A stretch of 64,000 bases of DNA from Gillisia mitskevichiae (GTDB lineage: Bacteria; Bacteroidota; Bacteroidia; Flavobacteriales; Flavobacteriaceae). Below are positions 54,772-63,981 of the stretch, one piece after another. Position 1 is the stretch's first letter, and each line of letters opens with the position of its first letter. The notes beneath the pieces were generated by a model that did not search any database, was not told the DNA's origin, and saw nothing but the letters and a program-made list of their open reading frames with translations. The stretch is from positions 992,001 to 1,056,000 of the forward strand of contig NZ_RBLG01000001.1 in assembly GCF_003634585.1 (NCBI RefSeq). Reading direction: 5' to 3'. The position numbers and the translations under genes are program-made.

Positions 54772-55428
54772 TTATATATTAAGGTACTTGTCCAAATATC
54801 TGGAGCGCTCTTTTAAATTTTTGCTATAAAGGTCTTCTTGGTGTTCAGAAACAATTGTGTACCCATACCTTCTAAGGGTTTGTAATATTTCATTTAATCC
54901 AGATGAATTTACTTTTACGGTAATTTGAGTAAGATCATTTTCTTGTGAAGAAACAAACATTCCTGAAATTCTCGCGTTTTGAGATTCAATGATCTGGCCA
55001 ATTTGGCTAAATGAATAATCTAAACTTCCTTTTTCTAAAACAACAATGCCACCTGGCTCATTTAGAAAGGGGGTTTCATTAAACTTATGTAAGATATCGC
55101 TTAGCTCTAAATAGCCTAAATATTGATTCTCTGAACCTAAAACAGGTAAAATATTTGCTTGATTTTGAGCAAAAGTTTCTAAAGTATCCAGCCAATTGTC
55201 AGATTCCCTAGCGTAAAATCCTTCTAGGGCATATTGATAATCAACCAGAGTTTTTTCAGCATCAAAACATCTTACATCATTTTCAGACACACAACCTAGA
55301 TAAACACCATCCTTTCCAACAGGCATATGAGAATACGTAAGCTCATTGAATTTTTTCTTTAGATCGCCTATCTTTTCCGTGATCTGGCAGATTTCCATGT
55401 CATTTACTATGTAACTTTCAATACTCAT
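54772..55428 (-). CDS. CBS-pair protein with ACT-like C-terminal domain
   Basis: A 218-residue cytoplasmic protein. Residues ~1-125 form a CBS pair (CVSENDVRCFD; LPVLGSENQYLGYLELSDIL). Residues ~128-205 look ACT-like (GGIVVLEKGSLDYSFSQIGQIIESQNARI...ITVKVNS). Such proteins sense adenine nucleotides or small metabolites. The position between pdxJ and nadK is common in Bacteroidota but the function is not known. Confidence 0.82.
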   Translation of the reverse strand: MSIESYIVNDMEICQITEKIGDLKKKFNELTYSHMPVGKDGVYLGCVSENDVRCFDAEKTLVDYQYALEGFYARESDNWLDTLETFAQNQANILPVLGSENQYLGYLELSDILHKFNETPFLNEPGGIVVLEKGSLDYSFSQIGQIIESQNARISGMFVSSQENDLTQITVKVNSSGLNEILQTLRRYGYTIVSEHQEDLYSKNLKERSRYLDKYLNI

Positions 55429-55519
55429 AATTCCTCTTCATTTTAATGCAAATTAATTAAAATAATATTCAATAAGGCATCTGCATCTTTGTATTTTTGT
55501 TAATTCAAAGCCAAATACA

Positions 55520-56236
55520 ATGACCCATTTAAGTGTAAATATCAATAAAATTGCCACACTAAGAAATGCCAGAGGTGGGAATGTTCCAAATTTAGTTCAA
55601 TTCACAAAAGATATAGAATCTTTTGGAGCTCAAGGAATCACCGTTCACCCTAGGCCAGACGAGCGCCATATTAGATATCAGGACGTCTTTGATCTTATGC
55701 CTGTGGTGACAACCGAATTTAATATAGAAGGAAACCCGATCCCAAAATTTATAGATCTGGTTTTAAAATCCAGACCTGCGCAGGTGACTTTGGTTCCAGA
55801 TGCGGTAGATGCCATCACTTCCAATTCGGGTTGGGACACTATTAAACATAAAGAGTTTTTAAAAGAAGTTATTTCAGAATTTAAGAGAAATAATATTAGG
55901 ACCTCCATATTTGTAGACCCTAATTTGAAAATGGTGGAGCATGCGGCTGCTACTGGTGCAGATAGAATAGAATTGTACACGGAAGCCTATGCAGATGAAT
56001 TTGCAAAAGGGAATAAGGAAGCTGTAAAAATATATACAGATTGTGCTAATAAAGCCATTGAAATGGATCTTGGTTTAAATGCGGGTCATGATCTTTCCTT
56101 GCAAAATATTCAATATTTCAAACAGAACGTACCTGGCTTACTAGAGGTTTCTATCGGGCATGCTTTGATAACAGAATCTTTGTACTTTGGTTTAGAAGCA
56201 ACAATTCAGAAGTATTTAAATTTATTAAAAGGATGA
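55520..56236 (+). CDS. pdxJ: Pyridoxine 5'-phosphate synthase
   Basis: A 238-residue PdxJ catalysing the last ring-forming step of the DXP-dependent vitamin B6 route. The start LSVNINKIATLRNARGGNVP, the catalytic HPRPDERHI (about 42-50), and GLNAGHDLSLQNI (about 194-206) are characteristic. A TATTTTTG box at 55492-55499 is a possible -7 element without a good -33. It overlaps the following hydrolase by four bases. Confidence 0.95.
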   Translation: MTHLSVNINKIATLRNARGGNVPNLVQFTKDIESFGAQGITVHPRPDERHIRYQDVFDLMPVVTTEFNIEGNPIPKFIDLVLKSRPAQVTLVPDAVDAITSNSGWDTIKHKEFLKEVISEFKRNNIRTSIFVDPNLKMVEHAAATGADRIELYTEAYADEFAKGNKEAVKIYTDCANKAIEMDLGLNAGHDLSLQNIQYFKQNVPGLLEVSIGHALITESLYFGLEATIQKYLNLLKG

Positions 56237-56997
56237 TTAAATTAAATGCTACTGTTATAGGGGAAGGTACTCCCTTTTTAATTCTTCATGGATTTTTGGG
56301 GATGAGCGATAATTGGAAAACTCTTGGAAGTAAGTTTGCCGACAAGGGATTTCAAGTTCATCTGTTAGATCAGCGAAATCATGGTAGAAGCCCTCATACT
56401 TCAGAAATGAATTATCAGGCAATGTCTCAGGATATCAAAGACTATTGTGAAGAGAATGATTTAACAAATATTATTTTATTAGGACATTCCATGGGCGGGA
56501 AAGTAGCTATGCAGGTTGCAGGTGATTTCCCAGATTTACTTCAAAAACTTTTGATTGTAGATATTGCTCCAAAATATTATGCTCCGCATCATCATGAAAT
56601 ATTAGAAGGTTTAAAAGCTTTAGATAATGAAGTGATTAAATCTAGGGGAGATGCCGAAGATTTCTTGGCTAATTTTATTCCAGATAAAGGTACTCGACTC
56701 TTTCTTCTAAAGAATTTATATTGGAAAACGAAGGAAAAGTTGTCTCTAAGACTTAATCTGGATGTTTTAAGTGAGTCTGGAGAAGAAATTGGACTGGCAC
56801 TTCCAGATAATATTATTTTCATCAAACCTACTTTATTTATTCGAGGAGGAAAATCGGGGTATATTTCTAAAGAGGATGAGCCCCTAATATATAGGCATTT
56901 TCCTAATGCTAGAATACAAACAATAGAAGGAGCTGGGCATTGGGTTCACGCTGAGAAAATTTCGGAATTTTTTAAGATTGTAGTAGATTTCATTTAA
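56233..56997 (+). CDS. Alpha/beta-fold hydrolase (YbfF-like esterase)
   Basis: A 254-residue alpha/beta hydrolase. The nucleophile elbow is GHSMGGK with Ser86, the oxyanion-type HGF motif is at about 19-21, and the catalytic His is in GAGHWVHAEK near residue 238. It resembles the YbfF/PHB-depolymerase-like acyl esterases, but the substrate is unknown. It overlaps pdxJ by four bases (ATGA). Confidence 0.9.
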   Translation: MIKLNATVIGEGTPFLILHGFLGMSDNWKTLGSKFADKGFQVHLLDQRNHGRSPHTSEMNYQAMSQDIKDYCEENDLTNIILLGHSMGGKVAMQVAGDFPDLLQKLLIVDIAPKYYAPHHHEILEGLKALDNEVIKSRGDAEDFLANFIPDKGTRLFLLKNLYWKTKEKLSLRLNLDVLSESGEEIGLALPDNIIFIKPTLFIRGGKSGYISKEDEPLIYRHFPNARIQTIEGAGHWVHAEKISEFFKIVVDFI

Positions 56998-57009
56998 ACT
57001 TTGACGTTA

Positions 57010-57029
57010 TTATTATGTATGCATAATAA
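57010..57029. promoter_or_regulatory. Inverted repeat upstream of the FadL gene
   Basis: TTATTATG and CATAATAA form an 8-bp inverted repeat with a four-base centre, 14 bases upstream of the -33 box. It could be an operator, or a weak transcript end of the hydrolase gene; no T run follows. Confidence 0.4.
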
Positions 57030-57043
57030 ATTGCATCAATTCC

Positions 57044-57073
57044 TTGCGTAATTTATAATTTATGCTAATTTTG
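57044..57073 (+). promoter_or_regulatory. Promoter for the FadL-SGNH operon
   Basis: TTG at 57044-57046 and TAATTTTG at 57066-57073 with 19 bases between them fit the Bacteroidota consensus. The start codon is 38 bases further on. Confidence 0.55.
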
Positions 57074-57111
57074 AAGCATCCATAAAAAACAAAATAAACT
57101 CAAATTTAATT

Positions 57112-58362
57112 ATGAAAAAACTATTATTTCTAGCGGTGTTCGCGTTGACTACCGCAGTAACCTATGCGGGAGGGTATCGTGTGAGTTTGCAGGGTCAGCG
57201 TGCCTTAGCAATGGGACATACCGGAGTAGCGGTGGTGAACAGTGCAGAGCTAGGATTCTTTAATCCAGCGGGATTAGTCTATTTAGAGAATAAGATAAAC
57301 GTATCTGTTGGTGGGTTTGGTGTATTTTCAGATGTAGTCTATCAAAATGAACAAACGGGAGATGTTGCAAGAACAGATAGTCCTATAGGAACTCCGTTGT
57401 ATTTATATGCGTCTTATAAGGTAACCGATTGGTTAACTGCAGGTTTAAGCGTTTACACTCCGTATGGAAGTTCTGTAGAGTGGGAAGACGATTGGGCAGG
57501 TTCTCATCTTGTTAATAACATAGACCTTGCTGCAATATATATTCAGCCATTATTATCTTTCAAGCTAAATCAATATTTTAGTGTTGGAGGTGGACCTATC
57601 TATGTTACAGGAAGTGTTAATTTCAATAGAAATTTAAATAGAACATTGTCTGATATTGATGGGAATAGATCTGAAGTAACTGTGGATGCAACAGGTGTTT
57701 CTAACTGGGGATGGTCTGCTAGTGCAATGTTCTCTCCAGCCGATAATTTAAGAATTGGATTTAATTATAGATCTGAAATTATTTTGGAAGCTAAAGATGG
57801 TGAAGCAGATTTTGAAAATATTCCAAATTCTCCTGCAACTCCATTTGCAGATACTAGATTTGATGCAGAGCTTCCTTTACCAGCTGAACTTACTGTAGGT
57901 CTTTCTTACGAATTCGCTGATAAATGGTTGTTCGCTTTTGATTATAACATGACATTTTGGAGTGTTTACAAGTCTTTAGATATCGACTTTGCAAATCCTA
58001 GTATTCCAGATTCTAAGAACCTTAGAATGTATGAAGATTCTTCAGTGTATAGATTTGGTCTTCAATACGAAGCAAATGATATGTTCACTTTAAGAGCTGG
58101 ATATTATTTTGATGAATCTCCAGTGCAAGAAGGATTCTTTGCTCCAGAAACTCCTCGTAATGATTCTAATAACTTCACAGCTGGTCTTTCTGTAAATGTA
58201 AATGATCATTTTGCTATAGATGCTTCTTTCTTATATTCTAGATTTAAGGAAGTAAATGCATCTTATGATTCTTACTTAGAAAATGGACAGGCTGTTCCTT
58301 TTGGAGGAACTTACAAGTCTAGTGCGTTCGTGCCAGGAATTGGAATAACTTATAAATTATAA
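57112..58362 (+). CDS. OmpP1/FadL-family outer-membrane transporter
   Basis: A 416-residue FadL-like barrel with signal peptide (about 1-19). The hatch-region motif GQRALAMGHTGVAVVNSAELGFFNPAGLVYL is split over residues ~28-58 and carries the hallmark NPAG. FadL proteins take up long-chain fatty acids or other hydrophobic compounds. The downstream lipoprotein hydrolase, 19 bases away, suggests the pair processes and imports a lipid. Confidence 0.92.
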   Translation: MKKLLFLAVFALTTAVTYAGGYRVSLQGQRALAMGHTGVAVVNSAELGFFNPAGLVYLENKINVSVGGFGVFSDVVYQNEQTGDVARTDSPIGTPLYLYASYKVTDWLTAGLSVYTPYGSSVEWEDDWAGSHLVNNIDLAAIYIQPLLSFKLNQYFSVGGGPIYVTGSVNFNRNLNRTLSDIDGNRSEVTVDATGVSNWGWSASAMFSPADNLRIGFNYRSEIILEAKDGEADFENIPNSPATPFADTRFDAELPLPAELTVGLSYEFADKWLFAFDYNMTFWSVYKSLDIDFANPSIPDSKNLRMYEDSSVYRFGLQYEANDMFTLRAGYYFDESPVQEGFFAPETPRNDSNNFTAGLSVNVNDHFAIDASFLYSRFKEVNASYDSYLENGQAVPFGGTYKSSAFVPGIGITYKL

Positions 58363-58381
58363 TAGTAAACCAGATATTAAA

Positions 58382-59947
58382 ATGAAAAATTATATAAAAT
58401 ATTTACCATTTCTGGCATTAGGAGTTATTTCTTGCGAGCCAGAATTAGACAACCCAGTAGATGAAGCTGGATTTTATACCAATGGAGAAGCGGACTTTTC
58501 AAATTATGTTGCTTTAGGGAATTCTCTTACTGCAGGATACGCAGATGGGGCTCTTTATATTACAGGACAGGAGAATTCTTATCCTAATATTATGGCTCAG
58601 CAATTTGCTAAAGTTCAGGAAACTCAATTATTCACACAGCCTTTAGTTAATGATAATTCTGGTGGATTATTACTGGCAGGTAATCAAATTGCATCTAATA
58701 GAAGAGTTTTAGCATTTGGTGTAGATGGTAGCCCATCTCCTCAAATTTATACAGGGATGCAACCAACTACAGATATTACAAATGTATTGTCTGGATCTTT
58801 TGGTAACATGGGTGTTCCCGGAGCTAAAAGTTTTCATTTAATAACTCCTAATTATGGAGATGTTTCTGGAGTTCCTGTTGGAACTGCAAACCCTTATTTT
58901 GTAAGATTTGCTTCTAGCCCAAGCTCGACTGTTCTAGCCGATGCTGTAGCGCAGAACCCTACTTTTTTCTCAGTTTTTATTGGGAATAATGATGTGTTAA
59001 GTTTTGCAACTTCCGGTGGAGTTGGTGTAGATCAAACAGGGAATTTAGATCCTTCTACGTATGGGCCTAATGATATTACAGATCCACAAGTATTTGCTTC
59101 AGCGTATTCTACGATTGTAAATGCTATGGTTGGAACTGGTGCAGATGGAGCCTTAGTTAATTTACCAAATGTAACTTCTATTCCATTCTTTACCACAGTT
59201 CCAAATAATGCATTGGTTTTAGATGCAGCAACAGCGGCCAATCTAACAGGATTTTTTCAAGCGGTTGCAGGAATTTTTGCACAAGGAGCAATTCAGCAGG
59301 GTGTAGATCCAGCAGTAGCTCAAGGTCTAGCTGCGCAATACGCACTTACATTTAACGAGGGTCCTAATAGATTTTTAATAGATGTTCCAGTTTCTCAAAC
59401 AAATCCATTAGGGTTTAGACAAATGACCGCAGATGAGTTATTAGTTCTAACAATAAACCAAGGAGCTTTAGCTCAAGGATATGGTTCAGTTGTTCTAACT
59501 CCAGAGGTTATGCAGGTTTTAGGTTTACTTCAAACAGGAGGTCAACCAACACCGGCACAGGCTCAGTTAGTTTTAGATGCTGTTAGCGGTATAGACGATA
59601 AAGATGCTTTAGATAAAGATGAATTAACTATGATTTCTACTGCACAAGCTAACTACAATGCAACGATTAAAGCCTTGGCTCAAGCGAATGGTTTGGCCTT
59701 TGTGGATGTTCAGGCAACTTTAGCACAAGTTGCTAACGGAGGTATTCCTTTTGATGGGGGAGTTGTTAGTTCTCAGTTTGTAACTGGAGGTGGTTTTTCT
59801 TTAGATGGGGTTCACCCAACACCAAGAGGTTATGCTTTGGTGGCAAATACTATTATAGATGCTATTAATGCAACTTACAAGTCTAGTGTTCCCAAAGTGA
59901 ATATTGGATCTTATGGAACTGTTACCTTGAGTAATGATGTTCAATAA
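58382..59947 (+). CDS. SGNH/GDSL-family lipoprotein hydrolase
   Basis: A 521-residue lipoprotein, with the lipobox Cys at residue 18 (GVISC). The nucleophile block is ALGNSLTAGY with Ser48, the oxyanion Asn lies in FIGNNDVL (about 198-205), and the Asp-His pair is DGVH (475-478). It resembles GDSL esterases with an extra internal region (about 210-420) rich in Ala/Gln and no known motif. It follows the FadL gene in one operon. Confidence 0.88.
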   Translation: MKNYIKYLPFLALGVISCEPELDNPVDEAGFYTNGEADFSNYVALGNSLTAGYADGALYITGQENSYPNIMAQQFAKVQETQLFTQPLVNDNSGGLLLAGNQIASNRRVLAFGVDGSPSPQIYTGMQPTTDITNVLSGSFGNMGVPGAKSFHLITPNYGDVSGVPVGTANPYFVRFASSPSSTVLADAVAQNPTFFSVFIGNNDVLSFATSGGVGVDQTGNLDPSTYGPNDITDPQVFASAYSTIVNAMVGTGADGALVNLPNVTSIPFFTTVPNNALVLDAATAANLTGFFQAVAGIFAQGAIQQGVDPAVAQGLAAQYALTFNEGPNRFLIDVPVSQTNPLGFRQMTADELLVLTINQGALAQGYGSVVLTPEVMQVLGLLQTGGQPTPAQAQLVLDAVSGIDDKDALDKDELTMISTAQANYNATIKALAQANGLAFVDVQATLAQVANGGIPFDGGVVSSQFVTGGGFSLDGVHPTPRGYALVANTIIDAINATYKSSVPKVNIGSYGTVTLSNDVQ

Positions 59948-60010
59948 AATTTACTAATAACATTCTTCCTTAAAAGAATGGATGATATTAATTAAATCAC
60001 AAAAACAAAG

Positions 60011-60038
60011 ACGCCGGATTTATTCCGGCGTTTTTTTT
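60011..60038 (+). terminator. Intrinsic terminator after the SGNH gene
   Basis: ACGCCGGA pairs with TCCGGCGT around TTTAT and is followed by eight T's. It is very GC-rich for this sequence. Confidence 0.85.
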
Positions 60039-60076
60039 GCATTTTTGTGAGATAATCAACCACTAAAATTTAATAG

Positions 60077-60418
60077 ATGAAGTTTCTAATACGTATTCTT
60101 TTAACCGCAGTCGCGGTAGTTTTGCTAGCAAAATTTTTACCAGGAGTAACAGTTGCAGGATATGTTACTGCAATTATTGTTGCTGTTGTGCTGGCTATTC
60201 TTAATTTAATAGTAAAGCCAATTCTTGTAATATTAACTTTGCCAGTTACCGTTATAACTTTGGGCTTGTTTTTGTTAGTTATTAACGCGGTTATAATCCT
60301 TCTAGCAGATGCATTTGTAAGTGGGTTTGGAGTAGATGGTTTTTTAATAGCCCTTATATTTAGTTTGCTGTTATCTCTTTTGCAAACTATATTATATTCT
60401 GTATTGGGATCAGATTAG
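60077..60418 (+). CDS. Four-helix membrane protein (phage holin family IV-like)
   Basis: A 113-residue, highly hydrophobic protein with four helices (about 4-20, 27-50, 56-77, 88-110). It matches the small family annotated as phage holin superfamily IV / YvlD-like. There is no phage context here, so the holin name is only a label, and its function is unknown. Confidence 0.82.
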   Translation: MKFLIRILLTAVAVVLLAKFLPGVTVAGYVTAIIVAVVLAILNLIVKPILVILTLPVTVITLGLFLLVINAVIILLADAFVSGFGVDGFLIALIFSLLLSLLQTILYSVLGSD

Positions 60419-60448
60419 AAGAGTGCTGTAATTCAGCAGTTTGAAACT

Positions 60449-60478
60449 TTGAGAACAATCTAAAAATGTGTACTTTTG
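60449..60478 (+). promoter_or_regulatory. Promoter for tig
   Basis: TTG at 60449-60451 and TACTTTTG at 60471-60478 are 19 bases apart, matching the consensus, 26 bases before the trigger factor start. Confidence 0.55.
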
Positions 60479-60504
60479 CACACCAATTTTTATAATACGT
60501 TACA

Positions 60505-61827
60505 ATGAATATTACTAGAGAGAATATTGATGAATTGAATGCGATAGTAAAAGTAGATATCGCGAAAGATGACTACATAGAAAAAGTAGATAAGATCTTA
60601 AAAGATTACAAAAAGAACGCGAATATACCTGGATTTAGAAAAGGGCATGTTCCAATGGGGATGGTGAAAAAGCAATACGGTCAAGCTGTATTAGTAGATG
60701 AGGTGAATAAATTATTGCAGGAAGCTTTAAATAAATATTTAACCGAAGAGAAGTTGGACGTTCTTGGTAATCCTTTACCTAAAGAAAAAGAAAATTTTAA
60801 TTGGAATCAGGATAACTATAGTTTTGAATTCGAGTTGGGTTTAACTCCGCAATTCGATGTAAACTTAAAAACTAAAAAACCAATTACTCATTATAATATC
60901 GTTGCTGGAGAAGAGATGATCAACAATCAGATCACTCATATTCAAAAACAATATGGGAAATTGATATCTAAAGAGGTTGCTGAAGAAGGAGATGTTATTG
61001 CGGGAACTTTTGTGAACGAAGAAGAGAATATAGATAATGCTGGTACGATTTCTTTAGACCAAGTAAAAGGGAAAAAGAACATCAGTAAACTAGTTGGAGC
61101 TAAAAAAGGAGATGTAATTACCCTAAAGACTAAAGGTCTTTTTGAAGATGATCATCAATTAGAAAAAGTTCTTAATCTAGAGCACGATAGAATACATGAT
61201 CTAGATGTTGAGGTTACTCTTACTGTAACGGAAATTAATCATCAGGAATCTGCAGAGCTAAATCAAGAATTATTCGATAAGCTTTTCCCAAATTCAGAAG
61301 TGAAGGATGTGGATGGTCTTAAAGAAAAGATCAAAGAAGATGCTGCAAAACAATTTCAGCAACAAGGAGATCAACAATTATTAAATGATGTAACTGAAGC
61401 TTTAATTGAGAACAATAAATTTGATCTTCCAAAAGAATTTCTTCAGAAATGGATCCGTACTGCGGGAGAGAAGCCATTAACTGAAGAAGAAGCTAAAGAA
61501 GAATTTATTAAGAGCGAGCATGGTCTTAGATTTCAATTGATCGAAGGGAAATTGATTCGTGAGAACAAATTGGAAGTTAAGTTTGAAGATCTTAAAGAAT
61601 TCACTACTGCTAGAATTAAGGAACAAATGGCTCAATTTGGCCAGATGGACCCTGCAGAAAAAGAATTGGATGAGATCGCTGCACGTGTACTTTCAAACCA
61701 AGATGAGATCAAGCGTTTATCTGAGCAATTGATGAATGAAAAGCTCTTAGGTTTCTACAAAGAAAATATCGATTTAAAAGAAAAAGAGGTTACTTACGAA
61801 GACTTTGTTAAAGAGATCTACAAGTAG
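60505..61827 (+). CDS. tig: Trigger factor
   Basis: A 440-residue ribosome-associated chaperone. The ribosome-binding loop is GFRKGHVPMGMVKK (about 43-56). The N-terminal domain is followed by a PPIase-like domain (about 145-235) that is poorly conserved compared with proteobacterial trigger factors, then the C-terminal helical arms. It precedes clpP and clpX, the classic tig-clpP-clpX order. Confidence 0.94.
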   Translation: MNITRENIDELNAIVKVDIAKDDYIEKVDKILKDYKKNANIPGFRKGHVPMGMVKKQYGQAVLVDEVNKLLQEALNKYLTEEKLDVLGNPLPKEKENFNWNQDNYSFEFELGLTPQFDVNLKTKKPITHYNIVAGEEMINNQITHIQKQYGKLISKEVAEEGDVIAGTFVNEEENIDNAGTISLDQVKGKKNISKLVGAKKGDVITLKTKGLFEDDHQLEKVLNLEHDRIHDLDVEVTLTVTEINHQESAELNQELFDKLFPNSEVKDVDGLKEKIKEDAAKQFQQQGDQQLLNDVTEALIENNKFDLPKEFLQKWIRTAGEKPLTEEEAKEEFIKSEHGLRFQLIEGKLIRENKLEVKFEDLKEFTTARIKEQMAQFGQMDPAEKELDEIAARVLSNQDEIKRLSEQLMNEKLLGFYKENIDLKEKEVTYEDFVKEIYK

Positions 61828-61854
61828 ACTTTCTTATAATTTATACATATCTTT

Positions 61855-61884
61855 AAGGCGTTAAACCAATGGTTATAACGCCTT
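61855..61884 (+). other. Hairpin between tig and clpP
   Basis: AAGGCGTTAAACC pairs with GGTTATAACGCCTT around AAT, with one mismatch. It is GC-rich at its base but followed by ATTTAC and not by a clean T run, so it could attenuate or process the tig-clpP transcript without fully terminating it. A TATCTTTA box overlaps its start. Confidence 0.5.
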
Positions 61885-61913
61885 ATTTACTTAAATAGAG
61901 AATATAAACAGTT

Positions 61914-62591
61914 ATGGATTACGGAAAAGAATTCGAAAAATACGCCATTAAAGATCATGGTGTCAACGGGAACTATTACGATAAGATAATTACTAGTATG
62001 AACCCAATGGGGATGACCCCAAATATTATTGAAGAACGCCAAATGAATGCTGTGGCAATGGACGTTTTTTCAAGATTAATGATGGACAGGATCATCTTTT
62101 TAGGTACTGGCATCAACGATCAAATAGCTAATATCATTCAAGCACAACTTTTGTTTTTAGAAAGTACAGATGCTTCCAAGGATATCCAAATATACATTAA
62201 CTCTCCAGGAGGAAGTGTGTATGCTGGATTAGGGATTTATGATACTATGCAATTTATTAAGCCAGACGTGGCAACTATATGTACAGGAATGGCAGCATCT
62301 ATGGGTGCAGTATTGTTATGTGCAGGTCAAAAAGGAAAACGTAGTGGATTGCCTCATTCAAGAGTAATGATACACCAACCTTTAGGAGGAGCACAGGGAC
62401 AAGCGAGTGATATAGAAATTACAGCACGCGAGATCTTAAGCTTGAAAAAGGAATTGTATGATATTATTGCTAAGCACAGTGGGCAGTCTTATGAAAAAAT
62501 AGAAGAAGATAGCGATAGAGACTTCTGGATGAAAGCAGATCGTGCTAAAGAGTACGGAATGATAGACGAAGTTCTAACTCGCGATAAATAG
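61914..62591 (+). CDS. clpP: ATP-dependent Clp protease proteolytic subunit
   Basis: A 225-residue ClpP serine peptidase. The catalytic Ser129 is in [11 protein letters not shown] and His154 in [12 protein letters not shown]; the Asp lies in the SDRDFWM segment near 202. An N-terminal ~35-residue extension is probably a processed propeptide. It forms a tetradecamer fed by ClpX, whose gene is 72 bases downstream. Confidence 0.96.
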   Translation: MDYGKEFEKYAIKDHGVNGNYYDKIITSMNPMGMTPNIIEERQMNAVAMDVFSRLMMDRIIFLGTGINDQIANIIQAQLLFLESTDASKDIQIYINSPGGSVYAGLGIYDTMQFIKPDVATICTGMAASMGAVLLCAGQKGKRSGLPHSRVMIHQPLGGAQGQASDIEITAREILSLKKELYDIIAKHSGQSYEKIEEDSDRDFWMKADRAKEYGMIDEVLTRDK

Positions 62592-62663
62592 AATAACGTA
62601 GGATACCGCTAGGATATTTCTTATATTCTAGAAATCAGTATCAACAATTTGAAATTGAAAGAA

Positions 62664-63896
62664 ATGGCGAAAGATGATTTAGAATGTTCCTTTTGTGGAA
62701 GGAAAAAACCAGAAACTGATCTCCTGATCGCAGGTTTAGATGCACACATTTGTGATAAATGTATCGAGCAGGCTCATGGGATAGTTTTAGAAGAATCAAA
62801 ACAAGGAGGTGCAAAGGAGCTTTCATCAGATTTGATGTTAAGCAAGCCTAAGGTTATAAAAGCTTTTTTAGATGAATATATCATAGGACAGGAAGCAACT
62901 AAAAAAGTGATGTCTGTAGCTGTTTATAATCACTACAAAAGATTATTGCAACCTAAAAGAGAAGATGATATTGAGATCCAAAAGAGTAATATCATTATGG
63001 TAGGGGAGACCGGAACAGGGAAAACCTTAATGGCCAAAACTATCTCTAAAATGCTTAATGTTCCGTTGGCAATTGTAGATGCTACAGTATTAACGGAAGC
63101 TGGATATGTAGGAGAAGATGTAGAAGGAATTCTTACTAAACTTTTACAAGCAGCAGATTATAATGTTGAAAAAGCACAACGCGGAATTGTTTTTATAGAT
63201 GAAATAGATAAGATCGCTCGTAAAAGTGATAATCCATCTATTACCAGAGATGTTTCTGGAGAGGGCGTTCAGCAGGCTTTATTAAAGTTGTTGGAAGGAA
63301 CTACCGTGAATGTTCCGCCAAAAGGAGGAAGAAAACATCCAGACCAGAAATTCATTGAGGTAGATACAGAAAATATTCTTTTCATTGCTGGAGGAGCTTT
63401 TGATGGTATTGAGAGGAACATAAGTAAGCGTTTAAATATGCAAGCTGTTGGATTTAGTGCTTCACAAAGTGAAGATAAAATTGAACGTACCAACCTTTTA
63501 AAATATATCATTCCGAAGGATCTTAAAGATTACGGGTTAATTCCTGAAATCATCGGTCGTTTGCCAGCTCTTACCTACATGGATCCTTTGGACGAGGAAA
63601 CTTTAAGAGCAATTCTTACAGAACCTAAAAATGCTATAATCAAACAATACCAAAAGTTGTTTGAAATGGATGAGATCTCTTTTGAGATCACCGAAGATGC
63701 ACTTAACTACATTGTAGGGAAAGCGGTAGAATACAAATTAGGAGCTAGAGGATTAAGATCTTTATGCGAAGCTATTTTAACCGATGCTATGTTTGAAATG
63801 CCTGAAGGTGAAGAGAAAGAGTTAGTGGTTACAAAAGAATATGCAGAAGATAAATTGAATAAATCTACTATTAGCAAACTGAAAGCAGTTTCTTAA
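62664..63896 (+). CDS. clpX: ATP-dependent Clp protease unfoldase subunit ClpX
   Basis: A 410-residue AAA+ unfoldase. The N-terminal zinc-binding domain has Cys8, Cys11, Cys30 and Cys33. Walker A is GETGTGKT (114-121) and Walker B is GIVFIDEID. The ClpP-docking loop of the IGF type is present as VGFSA. The frame extends five codons upstream to a TTG, but the ATG at 62664 gives the conserved N-terminus [13 protein letters not shown] terminator follows. Confidence 0.96.
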   Translation: MAKDDLECSFCGRKKPETDLLIAGLDAHICDKCIEQAHGIVLEESKQGGAKELSSDLMLSKPKVIKAFLDEYIIGQEATKKVMSVAVYNHYKRLLQPKREDDIEIQKSNIIMVGETGTGKTLMAKTISKMLNVPLAIVDATVLTEAGYVGEDVEGILTKLLQAADYNVEKAQRGIVFIDEIDKIARKSDNPSITRDVSGEGVQQALLKLLEGTTVNVPPKGGRKHPDQKFIEVDTENILFIAGGAFDGIERNISKRLNMQAVGFSASQSEDKIERTNLLKYIIPKDLKDYGLIPEIIGRLPALTYMDPLDEETLRAILTEPKNAIIKQYQKLFEMDEISFEITEDALNYIVGKAVEYKLGARGLRSLCEAILTDAMFEMPEGEEKELVVTKEYAEDKLNKSTISKLKAVS

Positions 63897-63916
63897 TCTG
63901 TACTTATAATCTTTAT

Positions 63917-63951
63917 AAAAAGCCATCTGTATTTTTATAGATGGCTTTTTT
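63917..63951 (+). terminator. Intrinsic terminator after clpX
   Basis: AAAAAGCCATCT pairs with AGATGGCTTTTT across an AT loop, with a T run, 21 bases after the clpX stop. A TATCTTTA box at 63954-63961 may begin the next transcript. Confidence 0.8.
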
Positions 63952-63981
63952 ATTATCTTTAATTCTAAACTATTTAAGGTC

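Noticed and set aside
60077-60418. Phage holin as a sign of prophage
   Set aside because: The family name is historical. No other phage gene, integrase or attachment site is nearby and neighbours are core genes.
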